From: Bin87 sp026710825
GTDB taxonomy: Bacteria > Chloroflexota > Dehalococcoidia > Lucifugimonadales > UBA3495
DNA: 64,000 bases
Reading direction: 5' to 3'
Assembly: GCA_965232815.1 (NCBI GenBank)
Contig: OZ247427.1
Span: 62,001 to 126,000 of the forward strand
Position 1 is the stretch's first letter; the number at the start of each line of letters is the position of its first letter. The notes under the pieces are model-generated. The model was not told the DNA's origin and ran no database searches. It saw only the letters and a program-made list of their open reading frames with translations. Of this stretch, positions 28,965-38,033 are shown piece after piece. Both the position numbers and the translations under genes were made by a program.

Positions 28965-29429
28965 ATGAGTCTGGAAGATATCGAACTCAGGCTCCGCGCC
29001 TTGGAAGACGTGGAGGCAATCAAGCGACTCAAGGCCCGCTATTGCGCCTACTGCGACGACAACTACGACGCCGAGAACATCGCCGGTCTGTTTGTCGAAG
29101 ACGCTGTCTGGGACGGCGGCATGCGTGGCAAAGCCGAGGGGCGGGAGGCCATCCGCAACTTCTTCGTCAACGCTCCCAACCGGTTGCCCTTCGCTGTCCA
29201 CATGGTCATGAACCCGATCATCGAAGTGAATGGGGACACCGCCACCGGTATCTGGTACCTGTTCCAACCGTGCACTTACGCGGAGGGAAACCGTGCGGTT
29301 TGGGGTTCGGCGAGATACGACGAGGAATACGTCAGGGTGGATGGCGTTTGGATGTTCAAGAACTTGAAACTGACGTCTCACTTCTGGACCCCCTTCGATG
29401 CGGGATGGGCCCAGACCCAGTTTGTATAG
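28965..29429 (+). CDS. SnoaL-like / NTF2-fold protein
   Basis: 154 aa with the helix-then-cone fold pattern of the SnoaL_4 group: LEDVEAIKRLKARYCAYCDD, LFVEDAVWDGG, a GREAIRNFF segment and a VDGVWMFKNLKLTSHFWTPF ending. Such proteins are isomerases, hydratases or small accessory enzymes, often next to oxidoreductases in aromatic or terpenoid pathways. The ATG at 28965 lies 9 bases after AAGGAGGA; the in-frame TTG at 28956 is too close to that site. Followed 10 bases later by the SDR gene, likely the same operon. Confidence 0.8.
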   Translation: MSLEDIELRLRALEDVEAIKRLKARYCAYCDDNYDAENIAGLFVEDAVWDGGMRGKAEGREAIRNFFVNAPNRLPFAVHMVMNPIIEVNGDTATGIWYLFQPCTYAEGNRAVWGSARYDEEYVRVDGVWMFKNLKLTSHFWTPFDAGWAQTQFV

Positions 29430-29439
29430 GAGTGCCACC

Positions 29440-30216
29440 ATGGGCCAGATGGATGGAATGGTCGCGATCGTCACTGGAGCCAGCCGGGGTCTCGGCCGCG
29501 CGGTCGCCGCAGAGTACGCGAAGGAAGGTGCCAGCGTAGTCATCTGCGCGCGCACCCAGTCCCCAACCGGCCTGGAAGGCACGCTGCAGGAGACCGCTGA
29601 ACACATCCGGGACGCCGGCGGAGACGTCTTGCCTGTCGACTGCGACGTCACCGACGAATCCCAGGTCAACGAAATGGTCCGCCAGGCCACCGAGCGCTAC
29701 GGCAGGATCGACGTGCTCTTCAACAATGCCGGCTCCATGGTGCTGGGCGAATCCATCCTGGAGATAGACGCCGCCCGGTGGGAGCAACTCATGCGCGTCA
29801 ACGTGAACGGCCCATATTTTTGCAGCCGCGCCGTCTTGCCCACCATGATGGCGCAGCGCCGTGGCAGCATCGTCAACATCGGCTCCAGGATGGCAACCGA
29901 CCCCAATCAGGGTGGGGGAGTCCTCTACAGCGCCAGCAAGGCGGCAGTCCACATGTTCAGCTACTGCCTTGCCGACGAGGTGCGCGACTACAACATCGCC
30001 GTCAACATCCTCAGTCCCGGCGGCTTGCGCAGCGAGGGTTCGGCGGCAATCCCCTGGACGCAACGCGACTGGCACGAGCGCGTGGAACCCAGTGCCATCG
30101 GGCCGCTCGCGGTCTTCCTCGCCTTGCAGGACGCCAGCACGTTCACCGGTCAATTGGCATCCCGTTTCGACTACGGCACGACTTGGGGCCCGGGCATCCG
30201 GCAATCCGCATCCTGA
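29440..30216 (+). CDS. SDR-family NAD(P)-dependent oxidoreductase
   Basis: 258 aa, classical short-chain dehydrogenase. Cofactor motif TGASRGLGRAVAAEYAKEGA, NNAG, catalytic Ser in NIGSRMATDPNQGGG, and the YSASK catalytic pair. A late SPGGLRSEGSAAIPW replaces the usual PGxxxT region. The ATG at 29440 follows AGGAGTG and directly starts the Rossmann fold (MDGMVAIVTGAS). Substrate unknown; the neighbours suggest a secondary alcohol or ketone in the degradation of a cyclic compound. Confidence 0.9.
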   Translation: MGQMDGMVAIVTGASRGLGRAVAAEYAKEGASVVICARTQSPTGLEGTLQETAEHIRDAGGDVLPVDCDVTDESQVNEMVRQATERYGRIDVLFNNAGSMVLGESILEIDAARWEQLMRVNVNGPYFCSRAVLPTMMAQRRGSIVNIGSRMATDPNQGGGVLYSASKAAVHMFSYCLADEVRDYNIAVNILSPGGLRSEGSAAIPWTQRDWHERVEPSAIGPLAVFLALQDASTFTGQLASRFDYGTTWGPGIRQSAS

Positions 30217-30360
30217 CCCCAACGCCCCGACCACCCCTTCGCCCGCTTGAATTCAACATGGCTGGAGCCCATACTGGCCGCGCAAGACACTCAGTATGCA
30301 GCACGACATTAAACGTCCGTGCTCCTGCCTCAAACCGCCTTCACGTCAGGAGGTCGGCAC

Positions 30361-31341
30361 ATGACAACCTTGGTAACCGGTGGCGTTGGTTTTGTCGGCG
30401 CCAACATCGTCAAAGACCTTGCGGCGCGCGGACACGACGTGGTCAGCTTGGACGTGCTGCCTGCCGATGATCTTGTGTCGAACTTCCTCGGGCCGTTGGC
30501 CGAAGGCGTTCAATTCATCCACGGCAGTATCCTCGACGTGTCTGACCTGGACGCCATTCGATCTCAGCACTCCATCGACAAAGTCGTGCACGCCGCCGTT
30601 TTCACCGTGAACCGCACGGACTTGGAAACCGATCGCAGCAAGGACATCCTGGACATCAACCTCCAGGGCACCGGCAACCTGTTGGAATTCGCGCGGTTGG
30701 CCGGCGTGCGGCGATTCGTGTACATCAGCTCCGGCGCCGCCTACGGCCTCACCCGCGACCCGGACCAAACCTACAACGAGGACGACTCGCCCCAACCAGG
30801 CAATCTGTACGGCATCACCAAGTTCGCCAGCGAGTTGCTCGCCCGTCGCTACGGCGAGTTGCACGCATTTGAAACGGTGAGCTTGCGGCTCAGCACTCCC
30901 TACGGGCCTATGGAGCGCGTGACCGGTCATCGCGGAAATATGTCCACACCCTACCAGTGGACGGGCCAATTGCTCCGTGGAGAACCCATCGAAGCCAACC
31001 TCTCTGATCACGGCCGCGATTACACCTACGTTTTGGACACCGCGGATGCCGTATCCACTGTACTTGACGCCGATCACCTGGCCCACGACTTGTACAACGT
31101 GACCAATGCGATGCCCGTAACGGAAGGGCAGATCCAACAGGCTTTGGTGGAACTGTTCCCCGAAACTCAATTGGTTCCGTCAACCGCGCCCGACCCTGGT
31201 GCAACTTCCCTCGGCCCAACCCGAGGCCCGTTGTCCGGATACCGTCTGTGGCACGACCTGGGTTGGACTCCCAAGTTTGACCTGCAGTCAGGCTTGGCTG
31301 ATTATGTTCAATGGCGCAGGGATTCCGGATTCCTGGATTAG
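30361..31341 (+). CDS. NAD-dependent epimerase/dehydratase
   Basis: 326-aa extended SDR. N-terminal LVTGGVGFVGANIVKDL (GxxGxxG), VYISSGAAYGLTRDPDQ, catalytic YGITK, and LRLSTPYGPMERVTGHRG. The ATG at 30361 lies behind CAGGAGG. Related enzymes include UDP-sugar epimerases and hydroxysteroid or dihydroflavonol reductase types. In this setting an oxidoreductase or lactone step is as likely as sugar epimerisation. Confidence 0.87.
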   Translation: MTTLVTGGVGFVGANIVKDLAARGHDVVSLDVLPADDLVSNFLGPLAEGVQFIHGSILDVSDLDAIRSQHSIDKVVHAAVFTVNRTDLETDRSKDILDINLQGTGNLLEFARLAGVRRFVYISSGAAYGLTRDPDQTYNEDDSPQPGNLYGITKFASELLARRYGELHAFETVSLRLSTPYGPMERVTGHRGNMSTPYQWTGQLLRGEPIEANLSDHGRDYTYVLDTADAVSTVLDADHLAHDLYNVTNAMPVTEGQIQQALVELFPETQLVPSTAPDPGATSLGPTRGPLSGYRLWHDLGWTPKFDLQSGLADYVQWRRDSGFLD

Positions 31342-31408
31342 AGTCCGAACCGGAACCGTTCCGTGGTTCCTGTCTTCATAGCAATCTTGGCGGTGGGAGG
31401 ATCTGCCC

Positions 31409-32893
31409 GTGTTGAAATCTAGGACCGGCTTGGGCGCCATGACCGGCGAACGGTACATTTCCAGCCTGCGAGACGGGCGTGAGGTCTGGTTGGATGGCGC
31501 AAAAGTTCCGGATGTTCCCGGACATCCTGCCATGTCCGGCATGGTCAACGAATTGGCCCGCATTTACGACCTGCAACACACCGACCAGTACCGCGACGAG
31601 ATGACTTTCGTCTCCCCGGAGACCGGCAACCGCTGCAGCCTGTCCTGGCTCTTGCCCCGCAGTAACGACGACCTTCGACTTCAGCGCCGCAACAGCGAAA
31701 TCTGGAACGAGGAATCGTGGGGCCAACTCGGCCGCAGCCCCGATATCCTGGCTCCCCATATCATCAGCCTCGTCGCCATCAGCGACGCCCTTGGTCAGGT
31801 GAAGCATCCCAGGTGCGATTTCGCCGAAAACATCACCAACTACCACCGCTATTGCATGGAAAACGACCTTTTCCTGACCCACGCCCTCGGGGACCCGCAG
31901 GTTGACCGCAGTGAACAGCCACAGAACGAAATCCGCGCCGACGGCGAAACCGAAGCCGCGTTGCACGTGGTCGAAGAAACCGTCGACGGCGTGATCGTCC
32001 ACGGCGCCAAGCAACTCGCCACCGCCGCGCCCATCAGCAACGAGACCTACGTATCCCTGTCCGCCACCTTCATGCGCCGCTCGGACCCACGTTTTATTCT
32101 GGCTTTCGCGATACCCACCGACGCCCCAGGCATGAAAATTCTTTGTCGCGAACCCGTCTCGCAATGGGAGGGATCATTCGGCCATCCCCTCGCTGCCGCC
32201 TACGACGAGCAGGACGCCATGTTGTTCTTCGATCACGTCCTGGTTCCGTGGGACCGGATCTTCATGCTCTACGACTCCGGCCCCCTGTTGCAGCGGCTGG
32301 GCTCTCAGTCAAACTTCCGAGGATGGGGCAACCTGTGCCGGATCCACCAGCGCATGAAGGTGATGACCGCGGTGGCAACTCTCATCGCAGAATCTATCGG
32401 CGTCATCGAATACCGCGAAGTCGCCGCCAAGCTGGGCGAAATGGCAATGCACACCGAGATGTGGCGGCACGCCATGGACGGCGTCGAACACAATGCCTAC
32501 CCGGCCGACAACGGCCTCATGTCATTGGGCTCCACCTCCGGCATGAACATCTACTTCGCCCAGACGTCGGCCCGCATGGTAGAACTGCTCCGCGAAATCT
32601 CCGGTTCCGGCATGATCATGCAGCCCAGTGAGGCGGATCTGGCCAACCCCGAATTCCGACCCTACCTGGACATATACATGCCCGGCCGAGGCGTCGGCGT
32701 GGAGTACAAGTCCCGCCTGTTCCGTTTGGCCCACGACCTAGCCGTTTCGTCCTTCGGGATGCGACAGGAAATCTACGAGTACTGGCACGGCGGCGATCCC
32801 AACCGCAACCGCATCAACCTCCTGCGCAATTTCGACCAGTCCGACATCACGGATCGCATCAAGTCCCTCATCTCAGAGCCATTGCGATCGTAA
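31409..32893 (+). CDS. HpaB-family flavin-dependent hydroxylase
   Basis: 494 aa of the 4-hydroxyphenylacetate 3-monooxygenase / 4-hydroxybutyryl-CoA dehydratase superfamily. Diagnostic: a start TGERYISSLRDGREVWLDG, then HPAMSGMVNELARIYDLQH, VHGAKQLATAAPISNETYV, FFDHVLVPWDRIFMLYD, and the C-terminal DLAVSSFGMRQEIYEYWHGG. HpaB enzymes use FADH2 from a partner reductase to ortho-hydroxylate phenols, preparing catechols for ring cleavage. No reductase is seen nearby. Starts at GTG 31409, 8 bases after a GGGAGG site. Fits with the LigB-type dioxygenase encoded downstream. Confidence 0.88.
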   Translation: MLKSRTGLGAMTGERYISSLRDGREVWLDGAKVPDVPGHPAMSGMVNELARIYDLQHTDQYRDEMTFVSPETGNRCSLSWLLPRSNDDLRLQRRNSEIWNEESWGQLGRSPDILAPHIISLVAISDALGQVKHPRCDFAENITNYHRYCMENDLFLTHALGDPQVDRSEQPQNEIRADGETEAALHVVEETVDGVIVHGAKQLATAAPISNETYVSLSATFMRRSDPRFILAFAIPTDAPGMKILCREPVSQWEGSFGHPLAAAYDEQDAMLFFDHVLVPWDRIFMLYDSGPLLQRLGSQSNFRGWGNLCRIHQRMKVMTAVATLIAESIGVIEYREVAAKLGEMAMHTEMWRHAMDGVEHNAYPADNGLMSLGSTSGMNIYFAQTSARMVELLREISGSGMIMQPSEADLANPEFRPYLDIYMPGRGVGVEYKSRLFRLAHDLAVSSFGMRQEIYEYWHGGDPNRNRINLLRNFDQSDITDRIKSLISEPLRS

Positions 32894-33190
32894 TTTCCGG
32901 GCCTCGAACTGTCTGCCGTGGTTTGTTGGCGATCGTCTCGTCGCGGTAGTTTGTCGTGCAAGGTCTTGCACATGTTCGTGTGCCGAAACACATACGTCTT
33001 GACCGCGGTTTCCTGGGAAACAAGTCAACCAGTGTTAGTATTATTGTAGGTGGCTCGGTGCGGCCACTTTGATCAACACACCCCCTTATACTCAAGACGA
33101 TACCAATTTGACCGCGAAGTCCATCCGTTGGCTTCCGGCTCACGTATTTTAATTACGGCCGATAAAACGTACCCATGTGGAGACACGGAA

Positions 33191-33529
33191 ATGGCACTCC
33201 AACACAGTCGTGAAGATGGAGTCTTGGACATACAAATGGAGGGGCGAATAGACAGTCTCGGCGCCACGGATTTTTCCGGAGAATTGGATGCCATCATAAC
33301 TCCCGATGACCGAGCGGTTATCCTCAACATGCGCCGGCTCGAATACATCAACAGCGCCGGTATGCGCACTCTCCTGGAAGTGGTCCGAAAGCTCCGGAGG
33401 CAGGACGCCAAGTTCGCCATCTATTCACCCATCGGGCCGGTCAAGGAAGTCTTCCAACTCAGCGGGTTCAACCGCGTCATGGAAATCCATGACTCCCGGG
33501 ATGCAGCGATCGCCGCGGTCACTGGTTAG
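33191..33529 (+). CDS. STAS-domain anti-sigma factor antagonist
   Basis: 112-aa SpoIIAA/RsbV-like protein. The fold and the phosphorylation site are visible: MEGRIDSLGATDFSGELDA, then MRRLEYINSAGMRTLLEVV (Ser of NSAGM). Such proteins are switched by a serine kinase and free a sigma factor; no kinase or sigma gene is nearby. The ATG at 33191 is preferred over 33050 because it begins the STAS fold and follows a GGAGA site; the upstream extension is unlike the family. Confidence 0.85.
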   Translation: MALQHSREDGVLDIQMEGRIDSLGATDFSGELDAIITPDDRAVILNMRRLEYINSAGMRTLLEVVRKLRRQDAKFAIYSPIGPVKEVFQLSGFNRVMEIHDSRDAAIAAVTG

Positions 33530-33615
33530 CGAACATTCGCCTACGCCGCCTCGCCCTCGCAGTCCCGATACCCGAGCGCAGTAGGCAAGACCTGCCCTTC
33601 GATTGCACTGCGAAA

Positions 33616-33654
33616 GGGCGGAACCCTCAACAGTACTCGCTGAGGATCCCGCCC
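33616..33654. terminator. Inverted repeat between convergent genes
   Basis: GGGCGGAACCCTCA (33616-33629) and TGAGGATCCCGCCC (33641-33654) pair with two mismatches over an 11-base loop. It lies between the STAS gene and the convergent LigB-type gene, as expected of a bidirectional terminator, though the T-run is very short. Confidence 0.45.
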
Positions 33655-33677
33655 CTTGAAATGCTTTGCCGCTGTCC

Positions 33678-34673
33678 CTAACCCCAGGTGGCAAATCCCA
33701 TGGCGCACCCGGTCCCGGCCGGCGACCGATAACAAGGCACGTAGTCGACCACGTCCATGTCGAGGTGCTCTGTAGCTCCGGTCACCACGATCCAGTTGCG
33801 GATTTCCGAGCTGCCCGAGTTGATTTTGTGGCGAGGCAGAGCCATCAATTGGTCGACGCTCTTGGCCTGCATCCCCGCCAACGCCAGTTGATCCAGTTCC
33901 TCGTCCACCACGAAGTGGCTCAGCCCGCCGGACGCCAGTATGCCCACGCGAATGTCCTTGTCCCAGGACTCAATGGCCCCACGGAGCGCCTGCCCCAGGT
34001 TGTAGCAGCGCTTGGGCGTCGGCTGGTTGGGCGGGTAGTAGGTGTTGAGCATCACCGGCACGGTGGGGATGATACCGTCGATCATCAGGCGGTTGTACAC
34101 GTAGCCGAAGGCATGGCCGATACCGCCCTGTTCGCCCCGGCCCCGAGTCGGATCTAGGAACTTGGAACTGCCCACGTCGAACTCGGCGTCCATCAGGCTG
34201 TCGATGATGTGTAGGCCCAGGGCTGAATCCGTCGGCACCTGCTGATCCTCGGTGTTGTACCCGATCAGAGGCTGGCCGCCGGTCGAAGGCCCTGCCTCAT
34301 GGCCGGACACCTTGACCTCGTCGCCCCAGTACACGCAGAAGGCTGGCATGTTGTCGTCCAGCAGATACTCATGCTGGTCGTCGCCGACCATGACCAAAAC
34401 GTCCAGGTTGGCATCGTAGAGTTTCTTCGACAGATGTGCGATGGCCTTCTGGTTTTGCTGGTGGCGCTGCTCGAACTTCTCCGGCGTGATCTCCTTCGCT
34501 ATCTTGTCGCCGTCGATCCGAGCCAGCAGGTCTTCGAAGTTGGACGTGATGCCATCGGTGCCGATGAGCTCAAGGTGGCCCTTGTCGCGCTCGCCGCGGC
34601 CGGCCCAACCCTCCGCCGGTGTGCTGAGTTGCGGGCTGTGGGAAGATGCCAGTCCGAGTACTATTTCTGCCAT
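33678..34673 (-). CDS. Class III extradiol ring-cleavage dioxygenase (LigB type)
   Basis: 331 aa of the LigB family, which opens catechol-type rings next to the diol using Fe(II) and O2. N-terminal LGLASSHSPQL, a metal-site segment VMVGDDQHEYLLDD, and ILASGGLSHFVVDEELDQ in the second half give the conserved histidines and acid residues. Length exceeds LigB alone (about 300 aa). No separate LigA gene is adjacent. With the HpaB-type hydroxylase and the amidohydrolases around it, this forms a plausible hydroxylation, ring-opening and hydrolysis route. It is on the opposite strand and so separately expressed. Confidence 0.85.
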   Translation of the reverse strand: MAEIVLGLASSHSPQLSTPAEGWAGRGERDKGHLELIGTDGITSNFEDLLARIDGDKIAKEITPEKFEQRHQQNQKAIAHLSKKLYDANLDVLVMVGDDQHEYLLDDNMPAFCVYWGDEVKVSGHEAGPSTGGQPLIGYNTEDQQVPTDSALGLHIIDSLMDAEFDVGSSKFLDPTRGRGEQGGIGHAFGYVYNRLMIDGIIPTVPVMLNTYYPPNQPTPKRCYNLGQALRGAIESWDKDIRVGILASGGLSHFVVDEELDQLALAGMQAKSVDQLMALPRHKINSGSSEIRNWIVVTGATEHLDMDVVDYVPCYRSPAGTGCAMGFATWG

Positions 34674-34808
34674 TGTCCAGCTCCTTAACTTGGGTAGTTG
34701 ATTTCGGTGTTCGGACGGTTCAACGCGCCGTGCGCGTGGTGCATGGCGCGCATTTTATCGCATCACGCCGCGAGTTTGAAAACGGTGCTGCCGCGGTGCT
34801 ACCCCGTA

Positions 34809-35822
34809 TCAGTAGTTGATGCCGTACACCCTCATCGCCGTGTCATGGAATAGAGCAGCGCGTTCGCTGGCCGTGTAACCGGACGACAGTCGCTTGAACG
34901 CGTTGAACAGTACGTTGTAGGAGTATGACGGTTTGTCCACCGGAAAATTGCTCTCAAACATGCACCGTTCCAGCCCGAACTGCTCGATGCAGTAGTTCAT
35001 CAACGGCCCCAGCGTTCCCGCCAACTCCTCGGAGCCTATCGGCGTTTCGCGCCCGTCCCAGCCGTAGCCATACCGCACTTGTCCCACACCGCCCAGCTTG
35101 ATCACCACGTTGGGACACTGTGCAACCTCAGCGACTCCAGCCCTCCACGCCGGCAGGACCTCGTCGTCCCGGTTGGCGTACGGGCCCACCCGAACCAGCC
35201 CTCCGATATGGTTCAGCACGATGGTCAAATCGGGAACCGCTCGCGCAAACTCCGCCAGCTCAGGCAACTGCGGGTGATACAGCGAGTTTTCCAGCACCAG
35301 CCCCATTTCGGCCATCACCCGGGCGCCGGCCCGGTATCCATCGGTGGATAGTGCCCCTCGAATATCCCGCTGCGCCAACTCAGGGCTGGCATCCCACCCT
35401 GTGGAGTGGCGTACGCCTCTGAACCGCGGGCTGGCGTCACGCATGGCTTCCAACACCGGCCTCACTCCGTCCCCCAGTTTCAGGTCGGCATGTCCCATGA
35501 TGGCGGCTGCAGCTTTCGTTGGGCCGTGGTTGCCGGTGGCGCTCTCCGTGGCGATCGTCTCGATGTATTCCACCTCGCCTACCGGCCTCATCTCTTCGGG
35601 CCCATCCCGGCGGTATTCGCACCGGACCTCAATGAACACCGTAGAGCGCACGTTATGGCCGCTGCCCACATCTGCAGTCAACTCGGGCAGCAGGTACCGT
35701 TGGTAGGCCGGCGGCTCCGGTCGCGACACCCAGAAGTGATGGTGTGTATCGCAAATCGGTAGATCCGGTTCCAGCGTTTCCTCCGTCGTTAGCGCCAGCC
35801 AGTCCTCGCCTTTGATGACCAT
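34809..35822 (-). CDS. Metal-dependent amidohydrolase (amidohydrolase_2 family)
   Basis: 337 aa. N-terminal metal motif CDTHHHFW, then TVFIEVRCEYRR, VLNHIGGLVRVGPY, and near the end ERCMFESNFPVDKPSYSY. This pattern is that of lactonase-type members (L-fuconolactonase and 2-pyrone-4,6-dicarboxylate lactonase relatives). The ATG at 35822 lies 8 bases after a GGAGG site; upstream starts have poor spacing. Likely hydrolyses a lactone or similar intermediate from ring cleavage; inferred from neighbours. Confidence 0.87.
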   Translation of the reverse strand: MVIKGEDWLALTTEETLEPDLPICDTHHHFWVSRPEPPAYQRYLLPELTADVGSGHNVRSTVFIEVRCEYRRDGPEEMRPVGEVEYIETIATESATGNHGPTKAAAAIMGHADLKLGDGVRPVLEAMRDASPRFRGVRHSTGWDASPELAQRDIRGALSTDGYRAGARVMAEMGLVLENSLYHPQLPELAEFARAVPDLTIVLNHIGGLVRVGPYANRDDEVLPAWRAGVAEVAQCPNVVIKLGGVGQVRYGYGWDGRETPIGSEELAGTLGPLMNYCIEQFGLERCMFESNFPVDKPSYSYNVLFNAFKRLSSGYTASERAALFHDTAMRVYGINY

Positions 35823-36066
35823 GTCCATCGCCTCCACAGCGTTGCTTCGCCAGATACTAACACGGTGGCCGAAAGTTGATGCGGACCCAAAATGCTCCTG
35901 CCAATCTCGCATGTCGCCGCCGCTCCACGCGCAGACGACGCAAAAGCCGCTTTATGTCCCTTCGGAAAGGCAACCGCGTCTCAGTTTGCGGTACTATAGG
36001 GCCGCCGAGTTTCACCACCGTCATCAACTGAGACCGGCGTTCGACATTAGGCGAGGAGACGAAATC

Positions 36067-36951
36067 ATGGCCGACAAACAAATCCTCTGCTCATTCGGCG
36101 TTGATCTGGACGCCGTCGGCGGTTGGTTGGGATCCTACGGCGGCGAGGATTCGCCCGACGATATCTCCCGAGGCTTGTTCGCCGGAGAAGTCGGCACCCC
36201 CCGCCTGCTCAAACTGTTCGAACGCCTGGACATCAGGACCAGTTGGTTCATTCCCGGCCACTCTATCGAAACCTTTCCCGACGAGTGTCGCATGATCGTC
36301 GAGCAGGGCCACGAAATCGGTATGCACGGCTACTCCCACGAAAACCCCATCTCCATGTCCCCGGAGCAGGAGGAAACGGTCCTGCTGCGCTGCATCGACC
36401 TGATCACGGAGGTCTCCGGCAAACGCCCCCGGGGCTACGTCGCGCCCTGGTGGGAATTCAGCCACGTCACCAACGAGTTACTGCTCAAACACGGCATCAA
36501 GTACGACCACAGCCTGATGCACAAGGACTTCGAGTGCTACTACGTCCGCGTCGGCGACCGCTGGACCAAGATCGACTACGCCATGCCTGCCGACTTTTGG
36601 ATGCACGCCCTCGAACGCGGGCAGGAAACTGACCTGGTTGAGATCCCTGCGAACTGGTACTTGGACGACCTCCCGCCCATGATGTTCATCAAGAAATCCC
36701 CCAACAGCCACGGATTCGTCAATCCCCGTGAGATCGAATCAATGTGGCGCGACCAGTTCGATTGGGTCTACCGGGAATACGACGAGGCCGTCTTCCCCAT
36801 CACTATCCACCCCGACGTCAGCGGGCGACCACAGGTGTTGCTGATGCTGGAACGCCTCACGGAATACATCCGCTCCCACGACGGCGTCCAGTTCGTCACG
36901 ATGGAGGAAATCGCTGACGACTTCCTCGCCAAACACCCTCGCCAACGCTGA
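36067..36951 (+). CDS. Polysaccharide deacetylase-family (NodB-like) hydrolase
   Basis: 294 aa, carbohydrate esterase 4/PuuE-like fold. Conserved pieces: CSFGVDLDAVGGWLGSYGG (metal Asp region), TSWFIPGHSIETFPDE, GHEIGMHGYSHENP (HxxxH metal site), RGYVAPWWEFS and a late FPITIHPDVSGRPQ. No signal peptide, so it acts in the cytosol. Cytosolic members often hydrolyse small amides such as allantoin or N-acyl compounds rather than cell-wall glycans. The ATG at 36067 follows GAGGAGACG. It is followed within 50 bases by two amidohydrolase genes on the same strand, probably one operon. Confidence 0.87.
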   Translation: MADKQILCSFGVDLDAVGGWLGSYGGEDSPDDISRGLFAGEVGTPRLLKLFERLDIRTSWFIPGHSIETFPDECRMIVEQGHEIGMHGYSHENPISMSPEQEETVLLRCIDLITEVSGKRPRGYVAPWWEFSHVTNELLLKHGIKYDHSLMHKDFECYYVRVGDRWTKIDYAMPADFWMHALERGQETDLVEIPANWYLDDLPPMMFIKKSPNSHGFVNPREIESMWRDQFDWVYREYDEAVFPITIHPDVSGRPQVLLMLERLTEYIRSHDGVQFVTMEEIADDFLAKHPRQR

Positions 36952-36997
36952 TAGTAGCCCAAGCACCGATCAATCTTGAGCCACCCAGGAGACCCGC

Positions 36998-37993
36998 ATG
37001 CGTACCATCGATTTCCACGCCCACCTCACGCCTCAGTGTTTCTGGCATGCCACCCAAGGATCGGGCGACTGGCACTCCTTGCGGCGGGAAAACGATGCCC
37101 GCGGGCGTGAAATATTGGTCGTCGGGGACCGTCGCGGTCAGTTGCCTCCCAAGTCCAGTTGGACTCCCGAACAGCGCCTGTCCGATATGGATTCTCTCGG
37201 CGTCGATATCCACGTGGTATCTCCCTATTCCGGTTTCTACAACTACGAACTGGATACCGACTTGGCGGTTGCTACCTCCCGCGAGTCCAACGACGAGATC
37301 AGCCAGATGATGAAATCCTGGCCCGACCGCTTCGCCGGCTTGGCCACCTTGCCCATGCAGGATGTCCCTGCCGCCATCGCGGAACTTGAAAGGGTGATGG
37401 TGGACCTCAGTTTCAAGGGGGCCGTCATCGACGACAAGATCAACGACAAACTCCTGGACGAACCCGAATTCTTGCCGTTCTGGAAAGCCGCCGAGCAACT
37501 GGGCGCTTTCATACTGTTCCATCAGGGTGGTGACACCATCGTGGATCGGCGCATCCAGCGCTACCACCTGCCTAATTCCGTAGGCAACCTCGCTGACCGT
37601 ACCATCACCTTCGCCTCCCTCGTCATGGGTGGCGTCATGGACGCCTGTCCCGACCTCCGCATCTGCCTGTCCCACGGCGGGGGGTTCGCGTGCTACGGTG
37701 CCGGCCGCATGGATCGGGGGTGGGAGCGCATCCCGGAGGCCGACCGCCTCGCAGCGCTGCCCCCCAGCCAGTATCTGAACCGGTTCTACTACGACAGCAT
37801 CGTGTACACCGAGCAGTCCCTGCGTTTCTTGATCGACTCTGTTGGCGTCGAACGCGTCGTGTTCGGTACCGATTGGCCCTACGACATGGCGCAGGATTGG
37901 CCCGTTTCCTGGATCCTGAGCATGGACAGCCTTACCCAGGATGAGAAAGACGCGATCCTGTGGCAAAACCTGGAAAACCTGCTGGGCATCTGA
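36998..37993 (+). CDS. ACMSD-like amidohydrolase (copy 1 of a tandem pair)
   Basis: 331 aa, aminocarboxymuconate-semialdehyde decarboxylase-like TIM barrel. FHAHLTPQCFW (HxH metal site), TPEQRLSDMDSLGVDIHVVS, NDEISQMMKSWPDRFAGLATL, LSHGGGFACYGAGRMDRGWE, and VVFGTDWPYDMAQDWP (late metal Asp). Starts at ATG behind AGGAGA. About half its residues match the next gene. Members decarboxylate or hydrolyse products of aromatic ring cleavage. Confidence 0.9.
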   Translation: MRTIDFHAHLTPQCFWHATQGSGDWHSLRRENDARGREILVVGDRRGQLPPKSSWTPEQRLSDMDSLGVDIHVVSPYSGFYNYELDTDLAVATSRESNDEISQMMKSWPDRFAGLATLPMQDVPAAIAELERVMVDLSFKGAVIDDKINDKLLDEPEFLPFWKAAEQLGAFILFHQGGDTIVDRRIQRYHLPNSVGNLADRTITFASLVMGGVMDACPDLRICLSHGGGFACYGAGRMDRGWERIPEADRLAALPPSQYLNRFYYDSIVYTEQSLRFLIDSVGVERVVFGTDWPYDMAQDWPVSWILSMDSLTQDEKDAILWQNLENLLGI

Positions 37994-38033
37994 CTGCCTT
38001 TGGCTGCATCACCCACGTTCAGGAGGACGATTC